Shown here: positions 8,782 through 17,741 of the stretch, one piece after another
Numbering within the stretch: the first letter of the stretch is position 1
Layout: each line of letters begins with the position of its first letter
Assembly (NCBI RefSeq): GCF_002258315.1
Contig: NZ_NOYD01000028.1
Location: 1-64,000, forward strand
Source: Rhodococcus sp. 06-462-5
GTDB taxonomy: Bacteria; Actinomycetota; Actinomycetes; Mycobacteriales; Mycobacteriaceae
Direction of reading: 5' to 3'
Length of the DNA stretch: 64,000 nt
Translations under genes and position numbers: made by a program
Notes under the pieces: generated by a model
Told to the model about the DNA's origin: nothing
The model's input: only the letters and a program-made list of their open reading frames with translations
The model's database searches: none

Positions 8782-8854
8782 TGCCCTCGGCAGGATTCGA
8801 ACCTGCGACCTACCCTTTAGGAGAGGGTTGCTCTATCCCCTGAGCTACGAAGGC
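8782..8854 (-). tRNA. tRNA-Arg (anticodon CCT)
   Basis: A 73-base cloverleaf read on the minus strand. The acceptor stem is GCCUUCG paired with CGAGGGC, the anticodon stem ACCCU/AGGGU encloses loop CUCCUAA (anticodon CCU), and the T arm has GGUUCGAAUCC. Discriminator base A; no encoded CCA. It reads AGG arginine codons. No duplicated 3' end that would mark an integrated element was found in the window. Confidence 0.95.
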
Positions 8855-8969
8855 TGGTGACCGTTCTCTGATCCGAAGCCCTTGTCCAGCAACGGCTTTC
8901 GATCCATCGAACAATCGGTTGCGGATGGGTTCGCTGCCTCCGGTGCACAGCTGGCCCACATCGCGCTCG

Positions 8970-9197
8970 CTAGTCTAGCGGCCCACGGTGTCGATCGTGA
9001 AGCAGGTTGCCGCTGCTCGTCACCGTCCCGGTCAGCGATGCGATCAGGTTCAGGGCAGTGCGGTGCTGGTGAGCGGTGTAATCGGCGATCGATTCGATGC
9101 CGACGAAGCGCTGGATGTCACGCGCGAAGGCGTCGAATGTCGTCACCCTCCTGCTGCAAACGCGCGCGCATTTGTCAGACGCGCGCATAGTCGACAA
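8970..9197 (-). CDS. Possible small hypothetical protein or gene remnant
   Basis: A 75-residue open frame in an otherwise empty 436-base gap (8855-9292). The C-terminal 50 residues (FARDIQRFVGIESIADYTAH and on) look protein-like, but the first 18 codons come from the GC-alternating palindrome at 9156-9246 and no good ribosome binding site precedes it. No family recognised. It could be a decayed gene cut by the palindromic repeat. Confidence 0.25.
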   Translation of the reverse strand: MSTMRASDKCARVCSRRVTTFDAFARDIQRFVGIESIADYTAHQHRTALNLIASLTGTVTSSGNLLHDRHRGPLD

Positions 9198-9246
9198 CCG
9201 GACGTTGTCTATTTCGCTCGCACCTGACGAACGCGCGCGCGTTTGC
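9156..9246. repeat. Long imperfect palindrome with alternating CG arms
   Basis: Arms at 9156-9178 and 9224-9246 match at 21 of 23 positions (gcaaacgcgcgcgc core). Inside them a smaller inverted repeat gacaac/gttgtc is nested near 9192-9209. It lies downstream of the ABC permease gene. There is no T tract, so a plain terminator is not the obvious reading. Confidence 0.75.
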
Positions 9247-9292
9247 GGATCCCTGGGCCCCGCAGCCGGAGTCCAACACCGATCCCCACCAC

Positions 9293-11764
9293 CTAATCCG
9301 CCGCAATAGCGTCCACGATGTTCAGTCGCGATGCGTGCACGGCAGGCGGAGCCGAACCCAACAGCGAGAGGCCGAGGGCGACGAGTCCGTACAGCAGCAC
9401 CGACCAGCTCGCGGTGTAGGCGACCGGAATCCCGATGCTGGCTCCGAGGATCAAGGTGCTCAGGTATTGCAGCCCCGCGCCGATGATGAGGCCGAGCACA
9501 CCACCGACGATGCCGACCGACAGCGCCTCGGCGAGCACCATTCGCGCCAGGGTTCCTCGACCACCGCCCATGGCTCGCAGTACGCCGAGTTCGCGGCGAC
9601 GCTCAAGCACCGACAGTGTCAAGGTGTTGAGCAAGGCGACGGCAGCGACGAGCGCGACGATCCACTGCAACGCGATCGCCAGTGCGCCGGACTGCCGGAT
9701 GGCAGCGCTGGTGCCTTCGAGTGCGGCAGCGCCGGTGTAGACGAAGGCCTCGGGTGGAAGCGTCGAACGCAGTGAATCCTGTACGGCGGCAACGTCTCCG
9801 TCGACGCCGATCTCCAGGTAGGTCGCCCCGGGTCGGTCGTACCACCGCTGCATCGAATCCAGCGAGATCGCCATCGTGCCGCCGGCGGCGTTGATGTAGT
9901 CGACCAGATCCAACACCCGCACGGTCTGGACGCCGGTCGGCGTCGGCAAGTCGATGGAGTCGCCCACCGAGACACCCAACGTTCTGCCGAACCCCCGGGA
10001 CAGCACAACCCCGTCACCGGCGAGCACCTGGGAACGCACATCTTCGGTGAGCGAGGTGAGAGTCACCGCGTTGCTACCGTCGGCGACGCCCTGGATGGAT
10101 ACCGTCTCGCCGTCGATCGTGGCGTATGCCCACTGCCCCTCGACGATGCGAGACACACCGGGCGTCGATGCGACGGCGTCTTCCACCTCGGCGGGAACGA
10201 TCGGGCCCGACGGTATGGCGTCGGGCGAGGACATCGACACGTACAGGTCGGTATCGGCCAACGACGACAACGATTCGGCCGCCGAGTCGGTCATGTTGGT
10301 GAGCGAACCCGACACTCCCACACTGACTCCCACCGCGATCACGATCGTCATCACGGTTGCCCAGATACGCCGCGGGGCGCGTTCGATGGTGGCGGTCGCG
10401 AGGCGTCCGGCACCACCCCAGCGGCGGGGGACCGCTGCGGTGATCGACACGATCGGCCCCGTCGCGCCGACGCACAGCGCGACGACGCCGAACATGAACA
10501 GCGCACCGGCCCCGAGGGTCAGCTGCCCGTCGACGTTGACGGCGAACAGGAAGGATCCGGCGACGGCGAGCACGCCGAACACGGTTGTGGCCACGGTGAA
10601 TCGCAGACCGGGACCACCCGAGGTCTCTCCGCCGCCGACCGCTAGTGCCTCGATCGGCGAGATTCGATACACCTGCACCGCAGCGACGGCCGAGGCACCC
10701 GCGCAGGCCAGCACGCACGCCACGATCGCCACCGGAATCGCGAAGCCGGGCAACACGTATTCGATCCGCGCATCGAAAGCCTGTGAGAGAAACGGCGGCA
10801 GGCTCTCGATCGCGATGCGGCCCATCACGATTCCGAGCGGAACTCCGACGGCACCGCCGACGAGACCGACCAGAACGGACTCGAACAACAGGTCTCGGAC
10901 GATATCGCCGCGGCGGCCGCCGACTGCCCGGAGCAGAGAGATGGTGGGTCGACGCTTCGCGATGGCCATGTTCATGACATTGAAGACGAGGAACGCCGCG
11001 ACCACGAACGCGATGAGCGAGACCATGAGTGTCGCATTGCGAGTCAGGCTCATGGCCTGGTTCGCGCGGTCGGCCCTGAAGTCCGGATTCATCACCGACA
11101 CCCGGCCCGCCAGTGCGGCGTCGAGGTCGGTACGCAGAGTGTCGCCGCTGCCGAGGACGAAGATCGAATCGAGCTGATCGGGGCGGTCGGTGAGCGTCTG
11201 AGCCGTCGGGATGAGCGCGACGGCGAACATACCCCCGCCGATCCGCTGCGTCCCCGGGCCGTCGACCACGCCGACCACCGCCGTCGGAACATCGTCGATG
11301 GTGACGGTGTCGCCCTGCGTCAGACCTGTTGCGGCTCCGACCAATACCCCGGCCGGGTCGGTGAGCAACCCGGCCGCGTTTCCTACTGCGCCTTCCAGAT
11401 CGGATTGCAGTGCCGTGATGGACGAGTCGACGCCGAGAATCGTCAGGTCTCCGACGTCGGACCGAACGGTGCTGCGCAGCAGTGGGACTGCTGTCTCGAC
11501 GCCGGGAACAGCACGGACGGCGTCGAGTTCGCTCTGATCGAAGCCCGAGTCGGTGACACCGACGACCTCGTAGTTCGCGCTACCTGCAATCGACACCGCG
11601 AGGCGCTCGACGGATCCGGTCAAGGATCCGTACGTGCCGAGGACGGCGATGAGCAACCCGGCGGCGACGGCGACGACACCGGCGGAGACCAGCGAACGCA
11701 CCCAGTGCATGCGGAGGTCGCGCAGGCTGATGACTCGAAATCTGCTGAGCGCGGTACCTATCAC
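9293..11764 (-). CDS. ABC transporter permease, FtsX/MacB family
   Basis: An 823-residue permease with two FtsX units in one chain: an N-terminal helix (about 25-45), a large extracytoplasmic domain, a three-helix block near 250-370, a central helix pair, a second extracytoplasmic domain, and a C-terminal three-helix block with LERRRELGVLRAMGG and its counterpart AKRRPTISLLRAVGG at the conserved post-helix loops. Such permeases export lipids, lipoproteins or peptides, or transmit mechanical signals. It starts at GTG 11764, overlapping the ATPase stop by four bases. Substrate unknown. Confidence 0.88.
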   Translation of the reverse strand: MIGTALSRFRVISLRDLRMHWVRSLVSAGVVAVAAGLLIAVLGTYGSLTGSVERLAVSIAGSANYEVVGVTDSGFDQSELDAVRAVPGVETAVPLLRSTVRSDVGDLTILGVDSSITALQSDLEGAVGNAAGLLTDPAGVLVGAATGLTQGDTVTIDDVPTAVVGVVDGPGTQRIGGGMFAVALIPTAQTLTDRPDQLDSIFVLGSGDTLRTDLDAALAGRVSVMNPDFRADRANQAMSLTRNATLMVSLIAFVVAAFLVFNVMNMAIAKRRPTISLLRAVGGRRGDIVRDLLFESVLVGLVGGAVGVPLGIVMGRIAIESLPPFLSQAFDARIEYVLPGFAIPVAIVACVLACAGASAVAAVQVYRISPIEALAVGGGETSGGPGLRFTVATTVFGVLAVAGSFLFAVNVDGQLTLGAGALFMFGVVALCVGATGPIVSITAAVPRRWGGAGRLATATIERAPRRIWATVMTIVIAVGVSVGVSGSLTNMTDSAAESLSSLADTDLYVSMSSPDAIPSGPIVPAEVEDAVASTPGVSRIVEGQWAYATIDGETVSIQGVADGSNAVTLTSLTEDVRSQVLAGDGVVLSRGFGRTLGVSVGDSIDLPTPTGVQTVRVLDLVDYINAAGGTMAISLDSMQRWYDRPGATYLEIGVDGDVAAVQDSLRSTLPPEAFVYTGAAALEGTSAAIRQSGALAIALQWIVALVAAVALLNTLTLSVLERRRELGVLRAMGGGRGTLARMVLAEALSVGIVGGVLGLIIGAGLQYLSTLILGASIGIPVAYTASWSVLLYGLVALGLSLLGSAPPAVHASRLNIVDAIAAD

Positions 11765-12471
11765 CGATCGAGGCCGGCCGTAGGAGTGTCGGTCTCGACG
11801 CGGCCGTCGATCATGCTGACGATGCGGTCGGTGGACCGAGCCGCCTCGAGGTCGTGGGTAGCCATCACCACTGCTCGACGCCCGTCACTGGCGTGCGCTA
11901 CCTCGGCAAGAATCTCCAGGACGTTGTGTGAGGTCTTCGAATCGAGATTGCCGGTCGGCTCGTCGGCGATCAGTAGTGCCGGATCCATCATCAACGCCCG
12001 TGCGATCGCGATGCGCTGGATCTGACCGCCGGACAACTGTGCCGGACGGTGCTCGGATCGGTTCGAGAGTCCGACCATGTCGAGCAGACGCATCGCGTCG
12101 GACTTGGCTTTCTTGATGGGGGTGCCGTCGAGCAGTTTGGGAACGGCGACGTTCTCCCACGCGGACATCGTCGGCAGCAGGTTGAAGAACTGGAAGACGA
12201 ACCCCACCTGGTGGCGTCGAAAATCGGATTGGGCATTGTCGTCGAGGGTGGTGACCTCGACGTCGTCGAACCGGATGGAACCCGACGTGGGCGTGTCGAG
12301 TGCGCCGAGCATATGCAGCAGCGTCGACTTGCCGGCACCGGACGGTGCGACGAGCGAGACGAACTGGCCACCCTCGATCGTGAGATCGATACCGTCCAAC
12401 GCGCGTACCGGTTGCTCGCCGGTGGGGTACTCCTTGACCACACCGGACAGCTCGAGCTTCAACTTCGTCAT
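11761..12471 (-). CDS. ABC transporter ATPase, LolD/MacB-like
   Basis: A 236-residue ATPase powering the adjacent FtsX-type permease. Walker A is APSGAGKST near residue 41, the Q loop is in FVFQFFNLLPTMSAWENV, the signature is LSGGQIQRIAIARAL and Walker B is LLIADEPTGNLDSKT. This long-helix insert and GNLDS sequence are typical of the MacB/LolD branch. Cotranscribed and translationally coupled with the permease. Confidence 0.9.
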   Translation of the reverse strand: MTKLKLELSGVVKEYPTGEQPVRALDGIDLTIEGGQFVSLVAPSGAGKSTLLHMLGALDTPTSGSIRFDDVEVTTLDDNAQSDFRRHQVGFVFQFFNLLPTMSAWENVAVPKLLDGTPIKKAKSDAMRLLDMVGLSNRSEHRPAQLSGGQIQRIAIARALMMDPALLIADEPTGNLDSKTSHNVLEILAEVAHASDGRRAVVMATHDLEAARSTDRIVSMIDGRVETDTPTAGLDR

Positions 12472-12546
12472 CCAACAATCCCCTGCTCCTCGAATACTTC
12501 CGACGCTACCTGCCGTCGGGTCGAGAAACCGGTCGGAGTTCTCAGA

Positions 12547-13779
12547 TCACGCTGCGCCGCGCGAGGATTCGAGGCGTCGGGCCACCAGGGCGGCCTGCAG
12601 GTGTCGGATTCCGGACGGACGCGTGGGGTCGAAGCCGGTGAGTTGAGCGATCCGCTTGAGGCGGTAGTCGACGGTGTTGGTGTGCAGGTGGAGCTGGCGA
12701 GCAGATCGCTGCCGGTTCAGATCGTGCGAGATGTGGATCTCGAGGGTCTCGAGCAGCTCCGGCGACGAGTCGAGTGGCTCGAGGATCTGGGTCAGGTGGC
12801 GACGGCCGGGTCCCGGTCGCGTGAGCTGGTACTCGAGCACCAGGTCGTCCATGCGGTACAGCCCGGACGGACGGTGCAGCTGGTGTGCCAACGACAGCAG
12901 TTCGTGGACCTGATCGGCTGCGGTGGGGATGTCGGCGGTAGCGGCCTGCTCCGCGGTGACGGTGACGGGAACCTCGGCTGCGGTACCGATGCGGTGCACC
13001 AGGGCCTCGACCCACTCGTCGTCGTGAACACCGGGGATCAGCACGGTGCCGCCTTCGGTGCTCAACAGGGACAGTGGGGTACGGCCGCAGATCGTGGCGA
13101 GCTCGGCCTGAACGCGGCGCAGCTTTCGCCGGGCGGCGACGGTCTTCTGGATGTTGGGGTCGTTCTCGTCGGGGTGCGGCGGCACCGAGATGGCGAGCAC
13201 GAGGTAACTGTCGGCGAGCTCGATACCGGACTGACGGGCCATCGACACCGCATTGTGGCCGCTGAGCAGCGAGGTCACCAGGGTGTGTGCTGCCGTGTGG
13301 TGCTCACTGGCCACCGATTGGAGCTCCTCGACGTAGCTCTTGCTGGCCGCGATGGACACCTTCTCCGACAGCAGCACGAACATCCGCGCGGCCTCGATCA
13401 GTTGAGCGGCGTCGCCTTCACCTGCCCGCTTGGACACGAGATTCCAGCCGATCTGGATGCCCTCGTGGTAGACGCTGAGCACGGACTCGAGGGGCACACC
13501 CTCGCGCGCCCACTGACTGGCCTTGGCGCGGAGTTCGGCCAGGTCGGACTCCGCCGGAGCACGTCGTTCGTCGAGCATCTGCACGGCGATACTGATGCAC
13601 TTGACGGTGAATTCGGTGACGTCGCCGTGGAGCTGTTCGCCCGGCAGCGACCCGCAGGGGGTGTTGGCGGCGAAGTGCCCCACGAGGAGCCGAGCCACCG
13701 CGCGGAAGTCGCGAAGAGGAGCCGACGCAGGCTGACCCGCGACCATGATTCCGAGGCTAGTCGAGTTGTGAACGGTCAC
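12547..13779 (-). CDS. PucR/CdaR-family transcriptional regulator
   Basis: A 410-residue regulator. The N-terminal 150 residues resemble the RsbRD-like sensory domain of actinobacterial PucR proteins, a GGDEF-like central part follows, and the C-terminal HTH_30 helix-turn-helix is at about 340-400 (LNRQRSARQLHLHTNTVDYR). The GTG start at 13779 has an aaggg ribosome binding site seven bases upstream; ATG 13746 is a shorter alternative. The start codon sits inside a 14-base palindrome (13767-13780), a possible autoregulatory operator. The inducer and targets are unknown; the divergent desaturase gene is the nearest candidate. Confidence 0.85.
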   Translation of the reverse strand: MTVHNSTSLGIMVAGQPASAPLRDFRAVARLLVGHFAANTPCGSLPGEQLHGDVTEFTVKCISIAVQMLDERRAPAESDLAELRAKASQWAREGVPLESVLSVYHEGIQIGWNLVSKRAGEGDAAQLIEAARMFVLLSEKVSIAASKSYVEELQSVASEHHTAAHTLVTSLLSGHNAVSMARQSGIELADSYLVLAISVPPHPDENDPNIQKTVAARRKLRRVQAELATICGRTPLSLLSTEGGTVLIPGVHDDEWVEALVHRIGTAAEVPVTVTAEQAATADIPTAADQVHELLSLAHQLHRPSGLYRMDDLVLEYQLTRPGPGRRHLTQILEPLDSSPELLETLEIHISHDLNRQRSARQLHLHTNTVDYRLKRIAQLTGFDPTRPSGIRHLQAALVARRLESSRGAA

Positions 13780-14113
13780 AGATCAACCCTTCGTGTTGGA
13801 TTCTTCAGGTCTCGAGAAAGCAAACTCACTCACGCGTATCGACGCGCTTCCACGGCTCAATGTATGCAATCCCCGACGAAACCGCGGCGTTTTCGTACTT
13901 CAAGTTTGTTTCTGGGCCTCTAACAGGATCGATCATAGGTTGTTATCAACGCGTGATCCACCATTTCGGCAAAACTCGTTGTGACCTATCTCGAGCGCGT
14001 GCCCCGGGCGCTTGCGACTTGCCCTAAACAATCGTCAAGCCGTCCCGACGGACGGGCCGCGCATCTACGTTGATCTCCGTCGGAGTGGGTGTGCGGGCGG
14101 CGAAGGGGTGGGT
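13780..14113. promoter_or_regulatory. Divergent intergenic region, pucR-type gene / desaturase
   Basis: A 334-base gap between two divergently read genes, AT-richer than its surroundings at about 13860-13985. It must hold both promoters. No unmistakable -10/-35 pair, riboswitch or small gene was identified. The palindrome tgtga/tcaca (13767-13780) touches its left edge. Confidence 0.4.
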
Positions 14114-15019
14114 ATGCGCAGTGACATCGGGCAGTTCGCGGTTCTGCGAGAACTGTTGCCGGCCATCGAGGCGAATCTCGTTCGGCATCGTGCCGAAGCC
14201 GTGCGGTGGGAACCGGCCGACTTCGTTCGGGCCGAGATGTACTGGGGTTCGCGTCCCTCCACCCTGACCGAAGCCGCCAAGGCGGCTTTGGTGACCACTC
14301 TGCTTGTGGAACAGAACATTCCGCTGTACCGGCGCGACACCACCGCCTCCGAGATCGGGGCCTGGCCGTCGTGGCTCACCGAGTGGAGCGACGAACGAAC
14401 CCGGCACGCGGTGGCCGTCACCGACTACCTGGTCGCCACCCGCAGCGTCGATCCGATCGCCCTCGGTCGCGCCCGGGCACAATGCATGACGGTGGGTTTC
14501 GACGCCCCGATGAACGGAGCGCACCTGCTTCGGTCGCTGGCGCAGGTGACTCTCGACGAGTCGGTCGCGAGCATCTGTCATCGCAACACCGCCGCTCAGT
14601 GCCACGATCCGGTGGCCGATCGCCTGCTCGGACGCATCGTCGCCGATCAGGATCTGCATGTCCGCTTCTTTGCCGACCTGGTCTCCGCGGCGCTCGAGGT
14701 CGCACCGTCGCTCACCGTCACCGCGATCACCGAGGTGGTCATGAACTTCCAGCTCCCGGGCAGCAATCTGCCGGGGTTCGCGCGCAGCGCGATGCTCATC
14801 TCGCGTGACGGAATCTACGATCTGCGCCGCCACCTCGACGAGGTCCTGCGTCCCTTGCTGGCTCAGTGGGGCATCTTCGAGCGCACCGATCTCGGCGCGG
14901 GAGCCCGCAGCCGCGACCAACTGGCCGACTATCTCGATCATCTCGACGCCCAGGACACCGCTACCGAGCTCAGCCGCACGCGAAGCCAGGAGTACGCAAA
15001 CGCATTGCGCGCCAGCTGA
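14114..15019 (+). CDS. Acyl-ACP desaturase family protein (DesA2-like)
   Basis: A 301-residue soluble diiron-type fatty acyl desaturase related to mycobacterial DesA1/DesA2. Ligand segments are VEQNIPLY (helix B), DESVASICHRNT and ADQDLHVRFF. The last corresponds to the usual Asp-Glu-x-x-His metal motif, but a Gln stands where Glu is expected, so the diiron site may be altered as discussed for DesA2. The start is ATG 14114 with gaagggg six to seven bases upstream; a start at 14012 would add unrelated sequence. A hairpin terminator follows at 15051. Confidence 0.82.
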   Translation: MRSDIGQFAVLRELLPAIEANLVRHRAEAVRWEPADFVRAEMYWGSRPSTLTEAAKAALVTTLLVEQNIPLYRRDTTASEIGAWPSWLTEWSDERTRHAVAVTDYLVATRSVDPIALGRARAQCMTVGFDAPMNGAHLLRSLAQVTLDESVASICHRNTAAQCHDPVADRLLGRIVADQDLHVRFFADLVSAALEVAPSLTVTAITEVVMNFQLPGSNLPGFARSAMLISRDGIYDLRRHLDEVLRPLLAQWGIFERTDLGAGARSRDQLADYLDHLDAQDTATELSRTRSQEYANALRAS

Positions 15020-15050
15020 CACCACATACCCCGGGGGGTCCGTGGGACCG

Positions 15051-15085
15051 GCGCCTCTTCGGTTCGATTCGAATCGAAGAGGCGC
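15051..15085 (+). terminator. Hairpin downstream of desaturase gene
   Basis: Perfect 11-base arms gcgcctcttcg/cgaagaggcgc, extended by an inner ttcg/cgaa pairing, 31 bases after the desaturase stop. No T run. Confidence 0.6.
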
Positions 15086-15171
15086 TTCGGCGGGGTCCAT
15101 CGACTAGCCTGAACTCCTATTCGTCATACGCCCGAGGCCTGGTTCTCGCGCAACGACCGGAGGCCCGAAAC

Positions 15172-16032
15172 GTGACAGGCTCTCGACCGATCATCGTCGG
15201 CATCGACGGATCCGCTGCAGCGGACAAGGCCGTGATCTGGGCGGCGCTCTGTGCTCACCGACGCGATCGGCGATTGCACATCGTGACGGCCGTGGACATG
15301 CCAGGGGTGGTCGACCTGAGCGAATTCGCCGGAGAAGCAACCGAATTCGTGGCCACGGCCAAATCCAGATTGGTGGCGGCGGAAACTCTGGCGGCACTGG
15401 TGGTCGACGATCCCGCGTTCGATGTGACCTCGAGTGCCGTCGAGGGCGGTGTGATGGACGTTCTCATCGGGGTCTCGGCTCAGGCCGAGCTCCTGGTGAT
15501 CGGGGCCAGCGAAACCGGTGCTGTCACACTCTCGTTGGCTGCGCACAGCGTCTCTCCGGTCGCGGTGGTGCGAGGCCGTGACATCGACGGTCGGCCGGTC
15601 GCCGAGGGGCCGGTCGTCGTCGGTATCGACGGCTCTGAGGTCAACCAGGCTGCGGTCGAGTGGGCGTTCGTCGAAGCATCGGCCCGCGGAGCCGTGTTGA
15701 TCGCGGTGCACGTGTGGTCGGATGTCGATCTGACCCAGTCGTTCGGCCGTGCACCGAGGGACTGGCAGGCCATCGCAGACGGTGAGGAGGCTCTGCTGGC
15801 AGAGAGCCTCGCCGGCTGGCAGGAGAGATTCCCGGACGTCGAGGTGCAGCGCATCGTTGCTCAGGACCGTCCGGTGAGGATTCTGAGCGGGTTGTCCGAG
15901 ACCGGAGCGTTGATCGTGGTGGGCAACCGGGGGCGCGGCGGATTCGGTGGAATGTTGTTGGGCTCCACGAGTTTCGCGCTCGTCAACACCGCGGACTGCC
16001 CGGTGCTGGTCGTGCGGAAGCCGCTCACATAG
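15172..16032 (+). CDS. Universal stress protein, tandem UspA domains
   Basis: A 286-residue cytosolic protein with two UspA domains (about 4-140 and 147-283). The second retains the ATP-binding pattern GNRGRGGFGGMLLGSTS before the last strand; the first has the weaker GASETGAVTLSLAAHS. Tandem USPs of this size are common in mycobacteria, where several are induced by hypoxia or nitric oxide. The start is GTG 15172 with ggagg eight bases upstream. The 3' end overlaps the convergent cupin gene by eight bases. Confidence 0.9.
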   Translation: MTGSRPIIVGIDGSAAADKAVIWAALCAHRRDRRLHIVTAVDMPGVVDLSEFAGEATEFVATAKSRLVAAETLAALVVDDPAFDVTSSAVEGGVMDVLIGVSAQAELLVIGASETGAVTLSLAAHSVSPVAVVRGRDIDGRPVAEGPVVVGIDGSEVNQAAVEWAFVEASARGAVLIAVHVWSDVDLTQSFGRAPRDWQAIADGEEALLAESLAGWQERFPDVEVQRIVAQDRPVRILSGLSETGALIVVGNRGRGGFGGMLLGSTSFALVNTADCPVLVVRKPLT

Positions 16033-16351
16033 CGACGGTCAGCAGAAAGCTCACGTCTTCGAGGGCCTCGACGCTGTGGCGGGCGTCGGGAATGACGAGA
16101 AGGTCGCCGGTCGAGCCCTTCCAGGAGCGCTCACCCGAGATCAGTTCGAGCTTGCCGCTGAGCACCAGGACGGTCGACTCGCCGGAGAGGTCGTGTTCGG
16201 CCAGCTTGTTGCCGGCGGCCAGAGCCACGACCGTCTGACGCAGGTGGCGTCGGTGACCGCCGTAGACCGTCTGCGAACTGCGGCCACTCGACGCGCCGAC
16301 TGCAAGCTTGAGCTGTTGGCGGGCAAGGGCGGTGAGTGACTTCTTGTCCAT
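16025..16351 (-). CDS. Cupin-domain protein
   Basis: A 108-residue single-domain beta-barrel protein. GNKLAEHDLSGESTVLVLSGKLEL and GDLLVIPDARHSVEALED match the two cupin motifs, but with few metal-ligand histidines (H in AEH and in ARH). Probable small sensory or stress-linked cupin; ligand unknown. Convergent with the universal stress protein gene, overlapping by eight bases. Confidence 0.75.
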   Translation of the reverse strand: MDKKSLTALARQQLKLAVGASSGRSSQTVYGGHRRHLRQTVVALAAGNKLAEHDLSGESTVLVLSGKLELISGERSWKGSTGDLLVIPDARHSVEALEDVSFLLTVAM

Positions 16352-16405
16352 GATCGTCAGTATGACGCACCGCTCGCAGTCGCGACGGGGGAATCCTGAA
16401 CGCGC

Positions 16406-16915
16406 TCAAGAAGGTTGGGTAGGCTTTCCGTACTCGACCCAGCGGAATCGGGTGCCGTCGACGCGGCTGCTCTGCCAGTCGCCTGCCCTGGCGACCCAGC
16501 CGTCGGGAATTTCGGGAGCGCTCGTATCGCCCTCGACGTCGAGATCGACCTCGGTCACTTCCAGATGGGTCGCGATACCCATTGCACTGCGATAGATTTC
16601 GCCGCCCCCCATGACCCACAACGGGCTCTCGCCTACCAGGGCCAGGGCGTCGGCGACACTCGGTGCGTTCTCGGCACCGTCGGCGGTCCACGAGGAGTTG
16701 CGGGTGACCACGATGTTGCGACGGCCCGGCAGCGGACGGAACTTCGCAGGCAGTGAGTCCCAGGTCTTGCGGCCCATGATCACCGGATGCTCGGCCGTCT
16801 TCGACTTGAAGTGCGCCATGTCCTCGGGGACATGCCAGGGGATGGATCCCGCGTCCCCGATGACGCCCGCGGTGGTCTGGGCCCAGATCAGACCCACGAA
16901 GTGCGGTGCACTCAC
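16406..16915 (-). CDS. folA: Dihydrofolate reductase
   Basis: A 169-residue enzyme reducing dihydrofolate to tetrahydrofolate with NADPH. The N-terminal strand [13 protein letters not shown], the active-site segment [13 protein letters not shown] (catalytic acid in PED), the cofactor strand [12 protein letters not shown] and [10 protein letters not shown] are all present, and the size is typical for actinobacterial DHFR. Start GTG 16915 overlaps the thyA stop by four bases (GTGA). It recycles the dihydrofolate made by ThyA, so the operon couples both steps of dTMP synthesis. Confidence 0.95.
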   Translation of the reverse strand: MSAPHFVGLIWAQTTAGVIGDAGSIPWHVPEDMAHFKSKTAEHPVIMGRKTWDSLPAKFRPLPGRRNIVVTRNSSWTADGAENAPSVADALALVGESPLWVMGGGEIYRSAMGIATHLEVTEVDLDVEGDTSAPEIPDGWVARAGDWQSSRVDGTRFRWVEYGKPTQPS

Positions 16916-17721
16916 ACCGCTACCGGTGCCTTGATCGCCGGGTGGTGCTGGTAGTCCACGATCTCGATGTCCTGGTAGGTGTAGTCGAAGATCGAATCCC
17001 GTTGCGCCAGTTTCAGAGTGGGGTACGGGTACGCCTCGCGCGAGAGCTGCTCGGTGACCTGATCGCGGTGGTTGTCGTAGATGTGGCAATCGCCGCCGGT
17101 CCAGACGAACTCGCCGACCTCGAGGCCGGTCTGCGCCGCCACCATGTGCGTGAGCAACGCATAGCTGGCGATGTTGAACGGCACACCGAGAAACATGTCC
17201 GCACTGCGCTGGTAGAGCTGGCACGAGAGCTTGCCGTCGGCCACGTAGAACTGGAAGAACGCGTGGCACGGCGGTAGCGCCATCCGCGGGATCTCACCGA
17301 CGTTCCAGGCCGAGACGATCATCCGCCGCGAATCCGGATCGGTCTTCAGGGTCTCGATGACCTGGCTGATCTGGTCGATGTGCTCGCCCGACGGGGTGGG
17401 CCACGATCGCCACTGCACTCCGTAGACGGGGCCGAGCTCGCCGTCGGGAGCAGCCCACTCGTCCCAGATGCTCACGCCGTGCTCCTGCAGCCAGGTGGCG
17501 TTCGAATCCCCGCGCAGGAACCACAGCAACTCGTAGACGATCGACTTCAGGTGGACCTTCTTGGTGGTGATCAACGGGAAGCCCGCGGCCAGGTCGAAGC
17601 GCATCTGATGTCCGAACACGCTGGTGGTGCCGGTTCCGGTTCGGTCGGATTTCGCCGTCCCGGTATCGAGGATGTGGCGCAGCAGATCTTCGTACGGAGT
17701 CGGAACCATCACGACGGTCAT
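16912..17721 (-). CDS. thyA: Thymidylate synthase
   Basis: A 269-residue thymidylate synthase converting dUMP to dTMP with methylenetetrahydrofolate. The folate/phosphate loop [15 protein letters not shown], the nucleophile in [12 protein letters not shown], the phosphate-binding RRMIVSAWN, and the [18 protein letters not shown] helix are intact. ATG 17721 is chosen as start; ATG 17709 is an alternative. First gene of the thyA-folA operon, divergent from the DNA glycosylase with a 20-base gap, so the two promoters must overlap. Confidence 0.96.
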   Translation of the reverse strand: MTVVMVPTPYEDLLRHILDTGTAKSDRTGTGTTSVFGHQMRFDLAAGFPLITTKKVHLKSIVYELLWFLRGDSNATWLQEHGVSIWDEWAAPDGELGPVYGVQWRSWPTPSGEHIDQISQVIETLKTDPDSRRMIVSAWNVGEIPRMALPPCHAFFQFYVADGKLSCQLYQRSADMFLGVPFNIASYALLTHMVAAQTGLEVGEFVWTGGDCHIYDNHRDQVTEQLSREAYPYPTLKLAQRDSIFDYTYQDIEIVDYQHHPAIKAPVAV

Positions 17722-17741
17722 CGTAGCTGCATACTGGGTAC

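Noticed and set aside
8782-8854. tRNA-Arg as an integration site
   Set aside because: No second copy of the tRNA 3' end, integrase or phage-like gene was seen in the window.
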